A DNA stretch of 64,000 nt, taken from NCBI RefSeq assembly GCF_001545115.1, contig NZ_FCNU01000017.1, positions 22,428 to 86,427 on the forward strand, read 5' to 3'. Numbering within the stretch: the first letter of the stretch is position 1; every line of letters starts with the position of its first letter. The translations under genes and the position numbers were made by a program. Shown here in pieces: positions 52,585 through 61,745 of the stretch. A model generated the notes under the pieces. The model was not told the DNA's origin. It made no database searches and saw nothing but the letters and a program-made list of their open reading frames with translations. The DNA comes from Candidatus Protochlamydia phocaeensis (GTDB lineage Bacteria > Chlamydiota > Chlamydiia > Chlamydiales > Parachlamydiaceae).

Positions 52585-54237
52585 TTAAATCATCATTGTT
52601 TGCTGCTGTTTTTCAAATTTGCGCTGCTCTTGCTCGAGTCGGCCCAATTCATAGCCCTCATAATCGACGAATTTAAAAAAGCGCTCGAAGGCTGGGAAAG
52701 TTTGGCAGACGACTTTGGCCATTGTTTGGGCGATGTGGCGATAGCTGGGATGCCCGGCAGGAGAAGAGCGCAGCTCGCAAAGCCATTGCAGGGCGCGCAA
52801 ATTGACGTGGAAATACCATCTAATATTATATGCCATCGGGACGACGTATTGTGCCTCTTCGGGAAGCTCGGCGGCGATGACATCGAATACCTCTTTAGCC
52901 TGGTTCAATGCATGGCAATAGTCTTCTTCATAAGGCGTATTTTGGATTTCGGGTGGAATGTAGAAGCCATAGTCGCAGCATAAGAACTGGCGTTCTTGAG
53001 TCAACAGGCGATGGCGGTGTAAGTCGCGGTAGGCGCCAAAATCTGTGACAATTTCAAATGTAAATTCGGCATGTTCTAATGCTCTAGGCGATTTGTGGCG
53101 GCGATTTTCCCGGGCGTTGCAGCCGGCATCGAGAATGCGCGCCAGTTCTTCATCCGATAAGCCTTTGCAGTAGTTCCAAATTTCGGGCAATCCTTTATTG
53201 CCCAAAGAATACAGCAGGGCTGCTGCTACTTTGGTAACGGCATCGGGATCGTAAGAGACCAAGCGTACACCGGATTGAAGGGTGCGTTCGCAATGAGGCA
53301 AATGCTGGTCGGCTATTAATTTAAGCTCGGACTGTATAGTCTCGTAAAATTGGGCATAACTTTGATGGGAACGGTGAGAGGGATCGGAACGGCGGACAAA
53401 TGAAGGAATAACCTTGCTAAGCTCTTCATAGCTGCGCTTGCCGATATCTTGCAGCTCGGCGAGATTTTGACAATTCAGGCGATGGATGAGCTGCTCGAAG
53501 AAGCGACCATTGCCATAAATGCCCATATTAGTCAGGGTTCCCGCCGGCAACAGACCCCTTAGGCAATCTAGTACTTTAGCGCGCAGGGCTGCAGTATAGG
53601 CTGCTTTGGAAATGAGCGGATCTTTGGGGAAGCGCTGCTCCATGATGGCAGTGACAGGAGGAATCAAGCGGCTGTAAGTATCGAACAACATATTGCAAGT
53701 TTGAATATAACTGTCGCGATAGGCCGATGTCATAAGAATAGGTTCGCGATAAAAGAGATATTCGCCTTTAACCTTTTGGTCAAAGTAAATATAACGAGTC
53801 GATTTCTCAAGAGGAGAACCGCCGATGCGATGATCTTCAATAAGCTTGGCCGCGATCATGGAGATATTCTCGATCGCTAGGTGCGCTCCTCCCAACTCTC
53901 CAATAGAGTCATCTCCATATCCATCTAAAATGCGGTCATAAAAGGCTTGTGCTTTTTTGATGGCCTCGCCCTGTTGATGCGCTTGTTGTTCCTCTTCCGA
54001 ACGGGCAAGCGGGCCTACAATCGCTTCAAAAGCAGCTTCTTCATTGTTTGTAATAAATTCTTTCAAAAGAAGGCTGCGAAGCCCTAGGGCAGAGCGAGAG
54101 TAACGGGAAAAAAGCGCCCCTTTGATGACCTCCGGCAAATTCCTTAACACAAAAATATGGCTGGATGTATTAGTGACGTAGCGTTTTAAAATTTTTATTT
54201 GTGCGTCTGTGAATTCTTCGTAATCGTCCGTCAACAT
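52585..54237 (-). CDS. thyX: Long flavin-dependent thymidylate synthase-like protein (ThyX family)
   Basis: The 550-residue protein has about twice the length of a normal ThyX and appears to contain two related halves. The first half carries GDDSIGELGGAHLAIENIS and SPLEKSTRYIYFD (about residues 140-153); the second has HAEFTFEIVTDFGAYRDLHR followed by HRLLTQERQFLCCDYGFYIP (about 375-415), corresponding to the ThyX RHRxxSxNxxSxRY site with Thr/Gln/Glu replacing some residues. Chlamydiae are known to carry such long ThyX proteins and no ThyA. It would make dTMP from dUMP with folate and FAD. AAGGAAT precedes the ATG. It heads a two-gene unit with the ASCH gene. Confidence 0.8.
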   Translation of the reverse strand: MLTDDYEEFTDAQIKILKRYVTNTSSHIFVLRNLPEVIKGALFSRYSRSALGLRSLLLKEFITNNEEAAFEAIVGPLARSEEEQQAHQQGEAIKKAQAFYDRILDGYGDDSIGELGGAHLAIENISMIAAKLIEDHRIGGSPLEKSTRYIYFDQKVKGEYLFYREPILMTSAYRDSYIQTCNMLFDTYSRLIPPVTAIMEQRFPKDPLISKAAYTAALRAKVLDCLRGLLPAGTLTNMGIYGNGRFFEQLIHRLNCQNLAELQDIGKRSYEELSKVIPSFVRRSDPSHRSHQSYAQFYETIQSELKLIADQHLPHCERTLQSGVRLVSYDPDAVTKVAAALLYSLGNKGLPEIWNYCKGLSDEELARILDAGCNARENRRHKSPRALEHAEFTFEIVTDFGAYRDLHRHRLLTQERQFLCCDYGFYIPPEIQNTPYEEDYCHALNQAKEVFDVIAAELPEEAQYVVPMAYNIRWYFHVNLRALQWLCELRSSPAGHPSYRHIAQTMAKVVCQTFPAFERFFKFVDYEGYELGRLEQEQRKFEKQQQTMMI

Positions 54238-54867
54238 AATAATAACTATTCCTTAGTTCTATGCTATGCCGAATGGAATTGAAAATTTGGAACAATTCAA
54301 GCCGTCGCTTCAATGAAAAATGAAAAACAGTCTACATCAGTTTGAAGAGATGATAAGACCATTTTCATAGATCAATGTGCCGGCACAGGATTTTACCAAT
54401 TTTTCAATTCCATTCGGTATAATCCGTTTTTTTGAGAAAAGAATAGATCTAGCGTGCCATAAAGCCTCTCACCTTTCAAGTAAAATGTCATGCTGAATCT
54501 ATCTTCAAATCTAAAAAGCCTCTTTATTTAACAAATAAAATATTTTATTTATTAAATAAAGAGTAAATATAAATAGCTATTTAAATTGCCGATTTAAATA
54601 GTACCTTAAATTCAATTTAGTAGAGAGGTATTAAGAACCGTTAATGACCTAAAATCAAATTTTTCTCTCCTATTGCTCCTAAGAAGAAAGTAATTTCAAA
54701 TATCGGTTATTATGGGTTTTAATCATTTTCTAAACGTGCCTGTGTTAATTCCACGCCTTGTTTTAGCCTGCTCGAATTTTATGAGGCTTAGTTGAGAATT
54801 TGCTTATAAAAATAAAAATTTTTCTGTTTAATTTCTTGTTAAATTAAGGGGAGTGACGGAAAGAGAA
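54238..54867. repeat. Intergenic region with family B repeat
   Basis: This 630-bp divergent gap holds a nearly complete B element (about 54605-54735): TTAAGAACCGTTAATGACCT, TTTTTCTCTCC, CTCCTAAGAAGAAAG, then TTTCAAATATCGGTTATTAT and GGGTTTTAATC. A pair CATTCGG / CCGAATGG around 54270-54420 (GCCGAATGGAATTGAAAA and TTTTTCAATTCCATTCGG) forms a long-range inverted repeat about 130 bp apart. No gene is supported. Confidence 0.6.
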
Positions 54868-55779
54868 ATGAGCGATGCAATAATAGGTGAAAATACAGTG
54901 GAATGGCGCAAATGGAATCAACAGGGGTTAATTCCGGGCCCTATGGAATCCGAAGAAGAATTTTGCCGGCGCATCGCTTTTTGCCTTCGCCTGGAGCAAG
55001 AATTGGTGGAAAGGGTAGGAGCTGATCTTCCATTTGCTGTTGGTGATAAAGCCTCTCAAGAGGTTTTACAAGATAGCTTAAAGCTTACGCAAGACTTATA
55101 TGGAATATCTCCGGCCTGGGTGCCTTTGTTTTTTAGCAATTATCAGCTGGCACCTTGGCATGGAGGATGCGCGTGGATTTTTCAATTGGATGATTCAACG
55201 CCTACTTCTGCCTTTTTACAGCTGCGCGCCTGCTTTCGCCACCAATCGGCTTACTTAGGCCTTTATCAACGCCGCGAATTGATTGCTCACGAGTTAGCTC
55301 ATGTAGGCCGCATGCTTTACCAGGAGCCGCATTTTGAAGAAATTCTCGCCTATCGCTCTTCTTCTTCTTCTTGGAGGCGTTGGTTGGGGCCTGTTGTCCA
55401 GTCTTCAAAAGAAACCCTTTTTTTCATTTTAATTTTAGGCACAGTCATCATGGCTGATCTCGCCTTGCTAGTCATGAATGCGCCTATTGGATATGGACTA
55501 TCAATTGGACTAAAATTGATTCCTATAGCTCTTGTTTTTCTCGCTTTAGTGCGGTTAGGGAATAGGCAGAGGTTATTTGAACGCGCTTTGGCCCAGCTGA
55601 ATGCCCTGTATTTAGACGAGCAAGCCGCCCGGCATCTTCTTTATCGCCTACGGGATCAAGAGATCGAATTGTTTGCTACATCTACTGCAGATGGAATTCG
55701 TTCTTTTATCCAAGAATACGCTTTGCAGTCTTTTCGCTGGAAGTTTCTTCTTTATAATTATCCTTTGCCATCCGATTAA
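54868..55779 (+). CDS. Membrane protein with HExxH metallopeptidase motif
   Basis: The protein has 303 residues from ATG 54868, preceded by GGAAAGAG; a GTG at 54853 would add five. A cytosolic domain carries LIAHELAHVGRMLYQE (HELAH at about residues 140-144), the zinc-binding HExxH, with PHFEE and EILAYRSS downstream that could supply a third Glu ligand. Two or three hydrophobic helices follow (about 180-200, 208-235), then a soluble tail. It is probably a zinc protease of the inner membrane or a conserved chlamydial protein of unknown substrate. It is a single gene with large gaps at both sides. Confidence 0.75.
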   Translation: MSDAIIGENTVEWRKWNQQGLIPGPMESEEEFCRRIAFCLRLEQELVERVGADLPFAVGDKASQEVLQDSLKLTQDLYGISPAWVPLFFSNYQLAPWHGGCAWIFQLDDSTPTSAFLQLRACFRHQSAYLGLYQRRELIAHELAHVGRMLYQEPHFEEILAYRSSSSSWRRWLGPVVQSSKETLFFILILGTVIMADLALLVMNAPIGYGLSIGLKLIPIALVFLALVRLGNRQRLFERALAQLNALYLDEQAARHLLYRLRDQEIELFATSTADGIRSFIQEYALQSFRWKFLLYNYPLPSD

Positions 55780-55794
55780 ACATATCCTTTGCTT

Positions 55795-56150
55795 TTCTGT
55801 AAGCCATTCGACGACAGGAGCCAATCTCTTGGGGAATGACCGAGATTCGCGTTCTTTTTCCCTAGAAAGCGAGCAATATTCACTCCGTATTGTCTGCTCT
55901 CTCCTATTGCCTCCTAGAAGGAAATCACCTCAAATATCGATTATGAGGGGTTTTAATAACCTGAATTGGCATGCTGGATTGAGGGGGAAATGCGGAAAAA
56001 ATTTCCGTCATATTAAAACCTGAGTTTGGCGTTTTTTTTGCCGTTTGGACTGACGCAATCGAAAGAGCAAAAAATTCCAAACTCAAGCTAAAAAAAATCG
56101 AGCTAAAATTGAGCAGCTAAGCAGACTTATTTGAGACCGGGGACTGTCTT
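55795..56150. repeat. Cluster of dispersed repeats (B, A and a third motif)
   Basis: A family B element, interrupted by about 45 extra bases (GACCGAGATTCGCGTTCTTT to CTCAAATATCGATTATGAGG and GGTTTTAATAAC, about 55835-55968), is followed by an internally deleted family A copy (AACCTGAGTTTGGCGTTTTT to AAATTCCAAACTCAAGCTAA, 56017-56091). Next comes TTGAGCAGCTAAGCAGACTT (about 56107), which recurs near 18583. Confidence 0.65.
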
Positions 56151-56334
56151 TAAATCGCTTAAAAAATAAAAGTTTGCTAATAAGAGATTATTGATTGTTT
56201 TTTTTTAAGAAAAAAAATAAAATTATAGCGTCAATTTATTTAGATTTTTTATTTATTGTATTTAATAGATTGGATATTTTCTATTTTTAATAAATTTGGG
56301 TATTATCTGAAAAAATTTAGGATATGCCTGAGGG

Positions 56335-56480
56335 TGAAGTTTACAAATTGCTAAGAGCCTGTTAAAAAACCTTCTAATGACTTGAATTCGAGTTCTTTTC
56401 CCCCAGGAAGCGATAGAAGAGAGGGGAAAATCATCTCAAATATCAATTATGATGGGGTTTAATACATCTTCTAAGCCATT
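56335..56480. repeat. Family B palindromic repeat, complete
   Basis: Both arms are well preserved: TTCTAATGACTTGAATTCGA, TCTTTTCCCCCAGGAAG, then ATCTCAAATATCAATTATGA, GGGGTTTTAATACATC and TTCTAAGCC. It ends about 35 bp before the MFS gene. Confidence 0.7.
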
Positions 56481-56516
56481 ATGAATTGTGAATTCATTCT
56501 GAGATGAATGCATTTA

Positions 56517-57773
56517 ATGAAATTTACATCTGCCTTTTTTGATATTTATCAGCATAAGACGCAAATGGCCTATACATGGACGCGTATTTTGAATACGCCT
56601 TTTTGGGCCTTGTATACGCTTTTGCCCTTTATCATGTGCAAAGACCTTAATGCGACTCCCTGGCAGATTGCTTGTATTATTAGCTTGAAGCCCATCGTAT
56701 CGCTTTTCTCTCTTTATTGGAGCTCTTTGATCCGCAGCCGCCATGATCGTTTGATTTCCAATATTATTTGGGCCGGGGTATTTGGCCATCTGCCTTTTTT
56801 ATTTGTCCCTTTTGTGAGCAATCCTTGGTATTTTGTTCTAGCTTCTGCCGTTTATATGTTATTTTATCGGGGAGTCAATCCCGCTTGGATGGAAATTTTA
56901 AAAATTAATGTTCCGGAAGAGAATCGCAAAACGGTTGTTGCTTATGGTTCTGCTTTTTACCATGTTGGAGGAGCATTGCTCGCCATTCTAATGGGATGGG
57001 CGCTTGATGATTATTTTCAGGCCTGGCGCTGGCTTTTTCCTTTAACAGCTCTGTTATCTTTATGGTCGATTGTCTTGCAGGCCTCCCTTCCTATTAAGAA
57101 AGATATGCCAAGAGTAGAAATGCCTATTAGGCCTTTTTCTTTTAAGGAACAGATTAAAAAGCCTTGGGAAGAAGCGTGGGAATTACTTCGGCAGCGTCCT
57201 GATTTTATGCGTTTTCAAATAGGATTTATGCTGGGGGGAGGCGGATTGATGCTATGGCAGCCGGCCTTGCCTCTTTTCTTCATAGATACATTGCAGTTGA
57301 ATTACAAGGAACTGACCTTGGCAATGACCCTTTGCAAAAGCATCGGATATACTTTAGCGCTTCCGCTATGGACCAAGGCAATGAGTCACAAAGATATTTT
57401 TATTTTTAGCAGCCTTGTCACGGCAATCGCTGCTTTTTTTCCTCTTGGATTGATGGCGGCACAGTGGCATCTAATTTGGCTTTATGCCGCTTACCTCTTG
57501 TATGGCATGATGCAGGCGGGAAGCGAGCTTAGCTGGAATTTATCCGGTCCTATTTTTTCTAAGCATGAAGATAGTTCTACCTATAGCGGCGTTAATGTTG
57601 TCTCGATTGGTTTAAGAGGGTGTGTGGCTCCGCCTTTGGGTAGCCTTTTGTGCTATTTGACCAATGCATCTGTTGCCCTTATGATAGGGGGAGGATTTTG
57701 CCTATTGGCTACCTGGCAAATGTATTTAAATAGGCAAAAGGAAGAAAAGCCTTATCTGCTGCCTCTTGGATAG
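56517..57773 (+). CDS. Major facilitator superfamily transporter
   Basis: The protein has 418 residues from ATG 56517 (ATG 56508 would add three). About 11-12 membrane helices are visible, in two halves separated by a cytoplasmic loop (about residues 200-225, rich in Lys and Glu). The usual MFS loop between helices 2 and 3 reads WSSLIRSRHDRLIS, a loose version of the GxxxDRxGRR motif. The substrate is unknown; amoeba symbionts use MFS and related carriers for metabolites. It ends 9 bp from the convergent 1152-aa gene. Confidence 0.82.
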   Translation: MKFTSAFFDIYQHKTQMAYTWTRILNTPFWALYTLLPFIMCKDLNATPWQIACIISLKPIVSLFSLYWSSLIRSRHDRLISNIIWAGVFGHLPFLFVPFVSNPWYFVLASAVYMLFYRGVNPAWMEILKINVPEENRKTVVAYGSAFYHVGGALLAILMGWALDDYFQAWRWLFPLTALLSLWSIVLQASLPIKKDMPRVEMPIRPFSFKEQIKKPWEEAWELLRQRPDFMRFQIGFMLGGGGLMLWQPALPLFFIDTLQLNYKELTLAMTLCKSIGYTLALPLWTKAMSHKDIFIFSSLVTAIAAFFPLGLMAAQWHLIWLYAAYLLYGMMQAGSELSWNLSGPIFSKHEDSSTYSGVNVVSIGLRGCVAPPLGSLLCYLTNASVALMIGGGFCLLATWQMYLNRQKEEKPYLLPLG

Positions 57774-57782
57774 GCGATGGGA

Positions 57783-60700
57783 TTAATTCAACCGCCAAGA
57801 CCCGAAAAAAGCTGAATTGACTTTGTTTTTAATCTTGTCTTCTATTGTTTGACTTAGCCGGTAAGCTTCATGGTGAAAAGGGTATTGCTTGCGCACTTCT
57901 TCAATGGTTTTTTCCAGAGGATACTCAAAGCAGCCAATTCTAACGCCCGCTTCATCATTATTTTTTGAAATAAATTGATTGAGCGCATAAGCGTCTGCAA
58001 GTAAAGGATACATGGCTTTCATCACATTGAAATAAGTGGGCTGGCATTCGCTTAAGATTTTATTCTTCAATTCAATGAGTTTTTCCTTTGATAAGCCCGC
58101 TTGGTGAGTTAAATGGTGCAGATCATTTAAATACGCTTGCTTGGTTTGAGTGCATAAGGGGACGGCTTCGCTAAGCAAAAAGGCTTGTATAGCCTCTATT
58201 ATTTTATCTGAAGAGTCTTCTGTTTCTTTAAGGGCTCGATAGCGCTTTAGATAGATAGAGCGGCTTTCTTGCCGGTCTATTAATGCATCTCTTTGCCTCC
58301 ATGTAAGCTTTGGAAAAAGCTGAGCGGCAATTTCTTTGCGCTTTTCGCAGCTAGATTCGGATCGGGATGTAAGGTTATAAGACAGGCGAATAAATTCACC
58401 TGGGGATGGCATTTTATTGCCATTCAAACTTTTTAGCACGGAAAGCTTTTGCTGATATAGAATGGCTAAAGATTGCCAGGAGTCTTCCGGACGCACGCGA
58501 GCTTTATAGACGGCTTTAGCAAGGGCTTTTTCTAGCCATGCCCAAAAATCTCTATTAGCCGTGGTATCTAAGTTGGCGATATCTTTTATAAAGTTTTCCT
58601 TAATGTCTTTAATGGCGATATCTGGATGGCGCTGCCTTTGAAAAGCCAATGTATATTTGCTGCGTTCTAAAAGCGGTTTCAAGCGTTCGTTCAGTTCCTT
58701 GTTTTGGGCGGAAGATAGGCGTTTGCGGATAGGCGTGTCGGCATTGCAAATCCAGCGGCGCATTTGTTCATCGCTCTCTTGGCTATTTTCCAATAAAGCA
58801 AGGGTTTGCTCGCTTAGAGGCTTATCTTTCCAACCTAATTCCAAAAATACGCTCCTATGAGGAATAAGGTGCTCTTTTTGCTTATGAAAATCGGTAGGGG
58901 AATGCCTGCGGCTGCGCCCTTCTTTGCAAGCCACTCTGATTTGCATTTGCAATTCTCTATCCTCTGCCAGGGCATGGTCCGTGTCAAAAAATTCCCACCT
59001 CCAAGGGCGATCTAAGAGTTTCTTGAGATCGGGCAAATCCTCTAGCTTTTTTGAAATGAGAGCGCCTTGAATAGCCTTCGGCCCTTGCTCTTCGTATGAT
59101 ATCCATGTGGAGGGGGTAATCAATCCCAGCAAGTATTCTTCTTGCAACTTCTCAAAAGTTTTTGATTTTTGGCTAGCTAATTGGCTTGATGTTTGAGGAC
59201 TTGAATGGGTCATAAAGAGCAAAGATTTGAATTGATCGTATAGGTCTTCATATCCTTTCATTTCAGGCGCAAGGCCTACATTATTTCCATGCAAATCCAG
59301 GAATTGAATTTCCCCGCTAATGAGCGCATGCCATTCACTTTTGAAGTCTAGCCTTTGCAAGATGGCCTCTAGCAACTGAGGGGTTTCCTTATATTGATAG
59401 ACGGTCTTCATCTCGGAAAGAAAGGGTTTGGCGATCACATGCTCGACTTTTCGGTGAACTAGTCCATTATCGTCCAAGTTTTGAATATCGTTGATGGCAA
59501 CGGCTTCAGGAGCCATAATTGTCCAATTGACATTGAGGGCATAAGGAAGAATTCGATTAAAATAATTGATTTGCTCTACTGATAAATCTGTGTTATCGAC
59601 GCTTAAATTGAGAAGCGGCTGTTGAGACAAAAAAAGGGTTTGAAGGGTTTTGAAATGGACGTGATGCGTTTCATTGTTAGCGTCTTTGTATACCCATCGC
59701 TTCTGTTCGCAAGTTTCGTAAATTTTTTTCGTTTCAAGATTGGAAAGATCGGGAACAAAGAAAAGGGATTGATTCTCAAAAGATGGGCCGGAATTCCTTC
59801 TTATAGTTCCTGGCGAGGCTTTTTCTCTATTTTTTCGCAGACTATTTGAAGAATGCTTATTGGACGAAGAATAAGCTACTCCGGAGAGTTGGGCGGGAGT
59901 GAGGGCCTGAAGCTCTTCAGAAGACAAAGAGAGGTTTCTCCATTTAGATTGGATGAAAAATTCATAAATCTTCTTTTCTTGCGGCCTTTGCATGCGTTTT
60001 AAAATTTCAATTTTAATTTCAGAATTTAAAGAGGATGTCCATTCATAGCCTCTCAGCCTTTGCTTTTGATCCAGCAAAATGCCATAATGATTGCAGGAAA
60101 GCCGTTCCATTAAAAATCCAGGAACGACACCTTGCGTGGATTTAAAGTTAAAAAGCTGTTGGACAAAAAGCTCCTCTTCTTCTGATTTTTTATTGCATTT
60201 CTTATAAATGGAAGCGGCGGAAAGATAGGATTCATTGACCAATCCAGATCCTCTGTTAAAATGCATGATTTGAGGTGAGTGGGTCAAAGATAAAAGGGTT
60301 TTAAGACCGGCTTGCAAAGCTACCCCTCGAGAGGCTGCAGCCTCCGAAGCGACATGCATAGGGCGATTGACAATAAATAGCTTGATTTTGTTTAGCAGAG
60401 GAAGGACATGCTTATTATATAGCTCGTCATTCTGTTGCGCTTCTTTTCGCAAATAGGCTTCTAGCTCAAAAACAAACCCTATTTCTTCAACATCAACCTG
60501 ATCTTTTAAGAAAAGAGAATCCAAGGTCGAAATAAGCAAAGACAAGTGGACGTTGTCTTTTTGCTGAATCAGCGCCTTGGCCCAATCGAGCTTTTCATCG
60601 CTTTTAAAACTCTTTAATTCGCTTGCAGAGGAAGATGAACGTATAGTCTGCTCATTTAATTCGAGGACGTCGCCGTCGTCGTAAATATTAAATTCTTTTG

Positions 60701-61241
60701 TTGGTTCAAGTTCTTTTAACGCTAAATCCTGTTCGAACTGGAAAGCCGCCCCCTGTTCTTGGCAATCCAGCAATCCTTGTTGAGCTCTTTCTATGACTTC
60801 TTGTTCTTGAAGCTCTTCAAGCTGCTGGGTCAAATGCTGGATTTCTCCTTTTAATTCTTTCAATTTCTGCTTTTCGCGCTTAATATCGGAGCTATAATAT
60901 ATTTGATAAACCAGCTGAATAATATAAGTAAGAATATAAAATCTCTTTTTAGAGGCGGTAATTCCTCTTAGATCAAGAAGGCGGTTTTTAACTTCTAGGC
61001 ACTTAATTTGATAGTGGGCCAAAAGACGTTGAGTATTATTTTTATCCCTGTCGAATTGCGTCAAAAAGGCCTCATTTGACTGCAAATGATCCGAAGCCAA
61101 AATCGTTGTTTTTTGTAGAAGGCCAGACGGGTTTTCTACGTCTTCCAAAATAAGAGGAGGCGAATAAAAGGAAGCAAGCCTTAAATGGGAAGCTGGAGCC
61201 TGTAAAGAAAAAGAAGAGGTTCTCTTATTCGAAAAGGGCAT
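57783..61241 (-). CDS. Very large unknown protein, 1152 aa
   Basis: No domain is recognised with confidence. A short hydrophobic stretch (YILTYIIQLVYQIYY, about residues 102-116) precedes a coiled coil (about 118-165) rich in Lys, Glu and Leu. The middle contains Ser-rich, low-complexity segments (SSSNKHSSNSLRKNREKASP, about 450-470). A segment ALISGEIQFLDLHGNNVGL (about 640-660) loosely recalls kinase catalytic loops but lacks the other kinase motifs. The size, coiled coil and lack of homology point to a lineage-specific effector candidate. The gene at 61746 has the same orientation and similar style. Confidence 0.75.
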   Translation of the reverse strand: MPFSNKRTSSFSLQAPASHLRLASFYSPPLILEDVENPSGLLQKTTILASDHLQSNEAFLTQFDRDKNNTQRLLAHYQIKCLEVKNRLLDLRGITASKKRFYILTYIIQLVYQIYYSSDIKREKQKLKELKGEIQHLTQQLEELQEQEVIERAQQGLLDCQEQGAAFQFEQDLALKELEPTKEFNIYDDGDVLELNEQTIRSSSSASELKSFKSDEKLDWAKALIQQKDNVHLSLLISTLDSLFLKDQVDVEEIGFVFELEAYLRKEAQQNDELYNKHVLPLLNKIKLFIVNRPMHVASEAAASRGVALQAGLKTLLSLTHSPQIMHFNRGSGLVNESYLSAASIYKKCNKKSEEEELFVQQLFNFKSTQGVVPGFLMERLSCNHYGILLDQKQRLRGYEWTSSLNSEIKIEILKRMQRPQEKKIYEFFIQSKWRNLSLSSEELQALTPAQLSGVAYSSSNKHSSNSLRKNREKASPGTIRRNSGPSFENQSLFFVPDLSNLETKKIYETCEQKRWVYKDANNETHHVHFKTLQTLFLSQQPLLNLSVDNTDLSVEQINYFNRILPYALNVNWTIMAPEAVAINDIQNLDDNGLVHRKVEHVIAKPFLSEMKTVYQYKETPQLLEAILQRLDFKSEWHALISGEIQFLDLHGNNVGLAPEMKGYEDLYDQFKSLLFMTHSSPQTSSQLASQKSKTFEKLQEEYLLGLITPSTWISYEEQGPKAIQGALISKKLEDLPDLKKLLDRPWRWEFFDTDHALAEDRELQMQIRVACKEGRSRRHSPTDFHKQKEHLIPHRSVFLELGWKDKPLSEQTLALLENSQESDEQMRRWICNADTPIRKRLSSAQNKELNERLKPLLERSKYTLAFQRQRHPDIAIKDIKENFIKDIANLDTTANRDFWAWLEKALAKAVYKARVRPEDSWQSLAILYQQKLSVLKSLNGNKMPSPGEFIRLSYNLTSRSESSCEKRKEIAAQLFPKLTWRQRDALIDRQESRSIYLKRYRALKETEDSSDKIIEAIQAFLLSEAVPLCTQTKQAYLNDLHHLTHQAGLSKEKLIELKNKILSECQPTYFNVMKAMYPLLADAYALNQFISKNNDEAGVRIGCFEYPLEKTIEEVRKQYPFHHEAYRLSQTIEDKIKNKVNSAFFGSWRLN

Positions 61242-61617
61242 AAAATTTAAACCTTTAATGTAAATGTTTGGCGTTTAAAGGGCTGAATTAACATAAGCCA
61301 GGAATTAAAGGTTATTTTCAAATTCTGTAATAATTTGCAGGTTTAAACGTCAATTTTATTGATTTGTCAATTATCAATAAAATTGATTTGTAAATCATCA
61401 AATTTGATGATTGAAATTCAAAATTTTTAATTTGAAAGCAAAAAAACTATTTCCGATTTTTAAATAAGAATAGAATGACCTTTGGTTGGATTCCTAGAAA
61501 TCGCTATTGTTTTTATCCTCAATTAAAGATAAGTAGAGACTTGATTAAGCATGGAAAGATAATCTAAGAAATTTTACCTGTCAATTTGAATTAGTTTGAA
61601 TAAATCTCTTTCAGAGG

Positions 61618-61735
61618 ATGTATTAAACCTATAATAATCGATAGTTGAGATTATTTTTCTCTCGTATCACTTCCTAGAGGGAAAGAATGCGAATCTCGGT
61701 CATTAGCGGTTTTAATACCCCTCTAAGAGGCTTGT
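61618..61735. repeat. Family B palindromic repeat, complete
   Basis: ATTAAACCTATAATAATCGA, TTGAGATTATTTTTCTCTCG, CTTCCTAGAGGGAAAGAATG and CGAATCTCGGTCATTAGCGG with TTTTAATACCCCTCTAAG lie in the 504-bp gap between the two large genes. The first part of the gap (61260-61440) also has several short ATCAATTTTATTGA-type palindromes. Confidence 0.7.
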
Positions 61736-61745
61736 CGCCGACTTG

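Noticed and set aside
58900..59450. Protein kinase domain in the 1152-aa protein
   Set aside because: Only one segment (FLDLHGNNVGL) loosely resembles a catalytic loop; no glycine loop, lysine or DFG motif was found in order.
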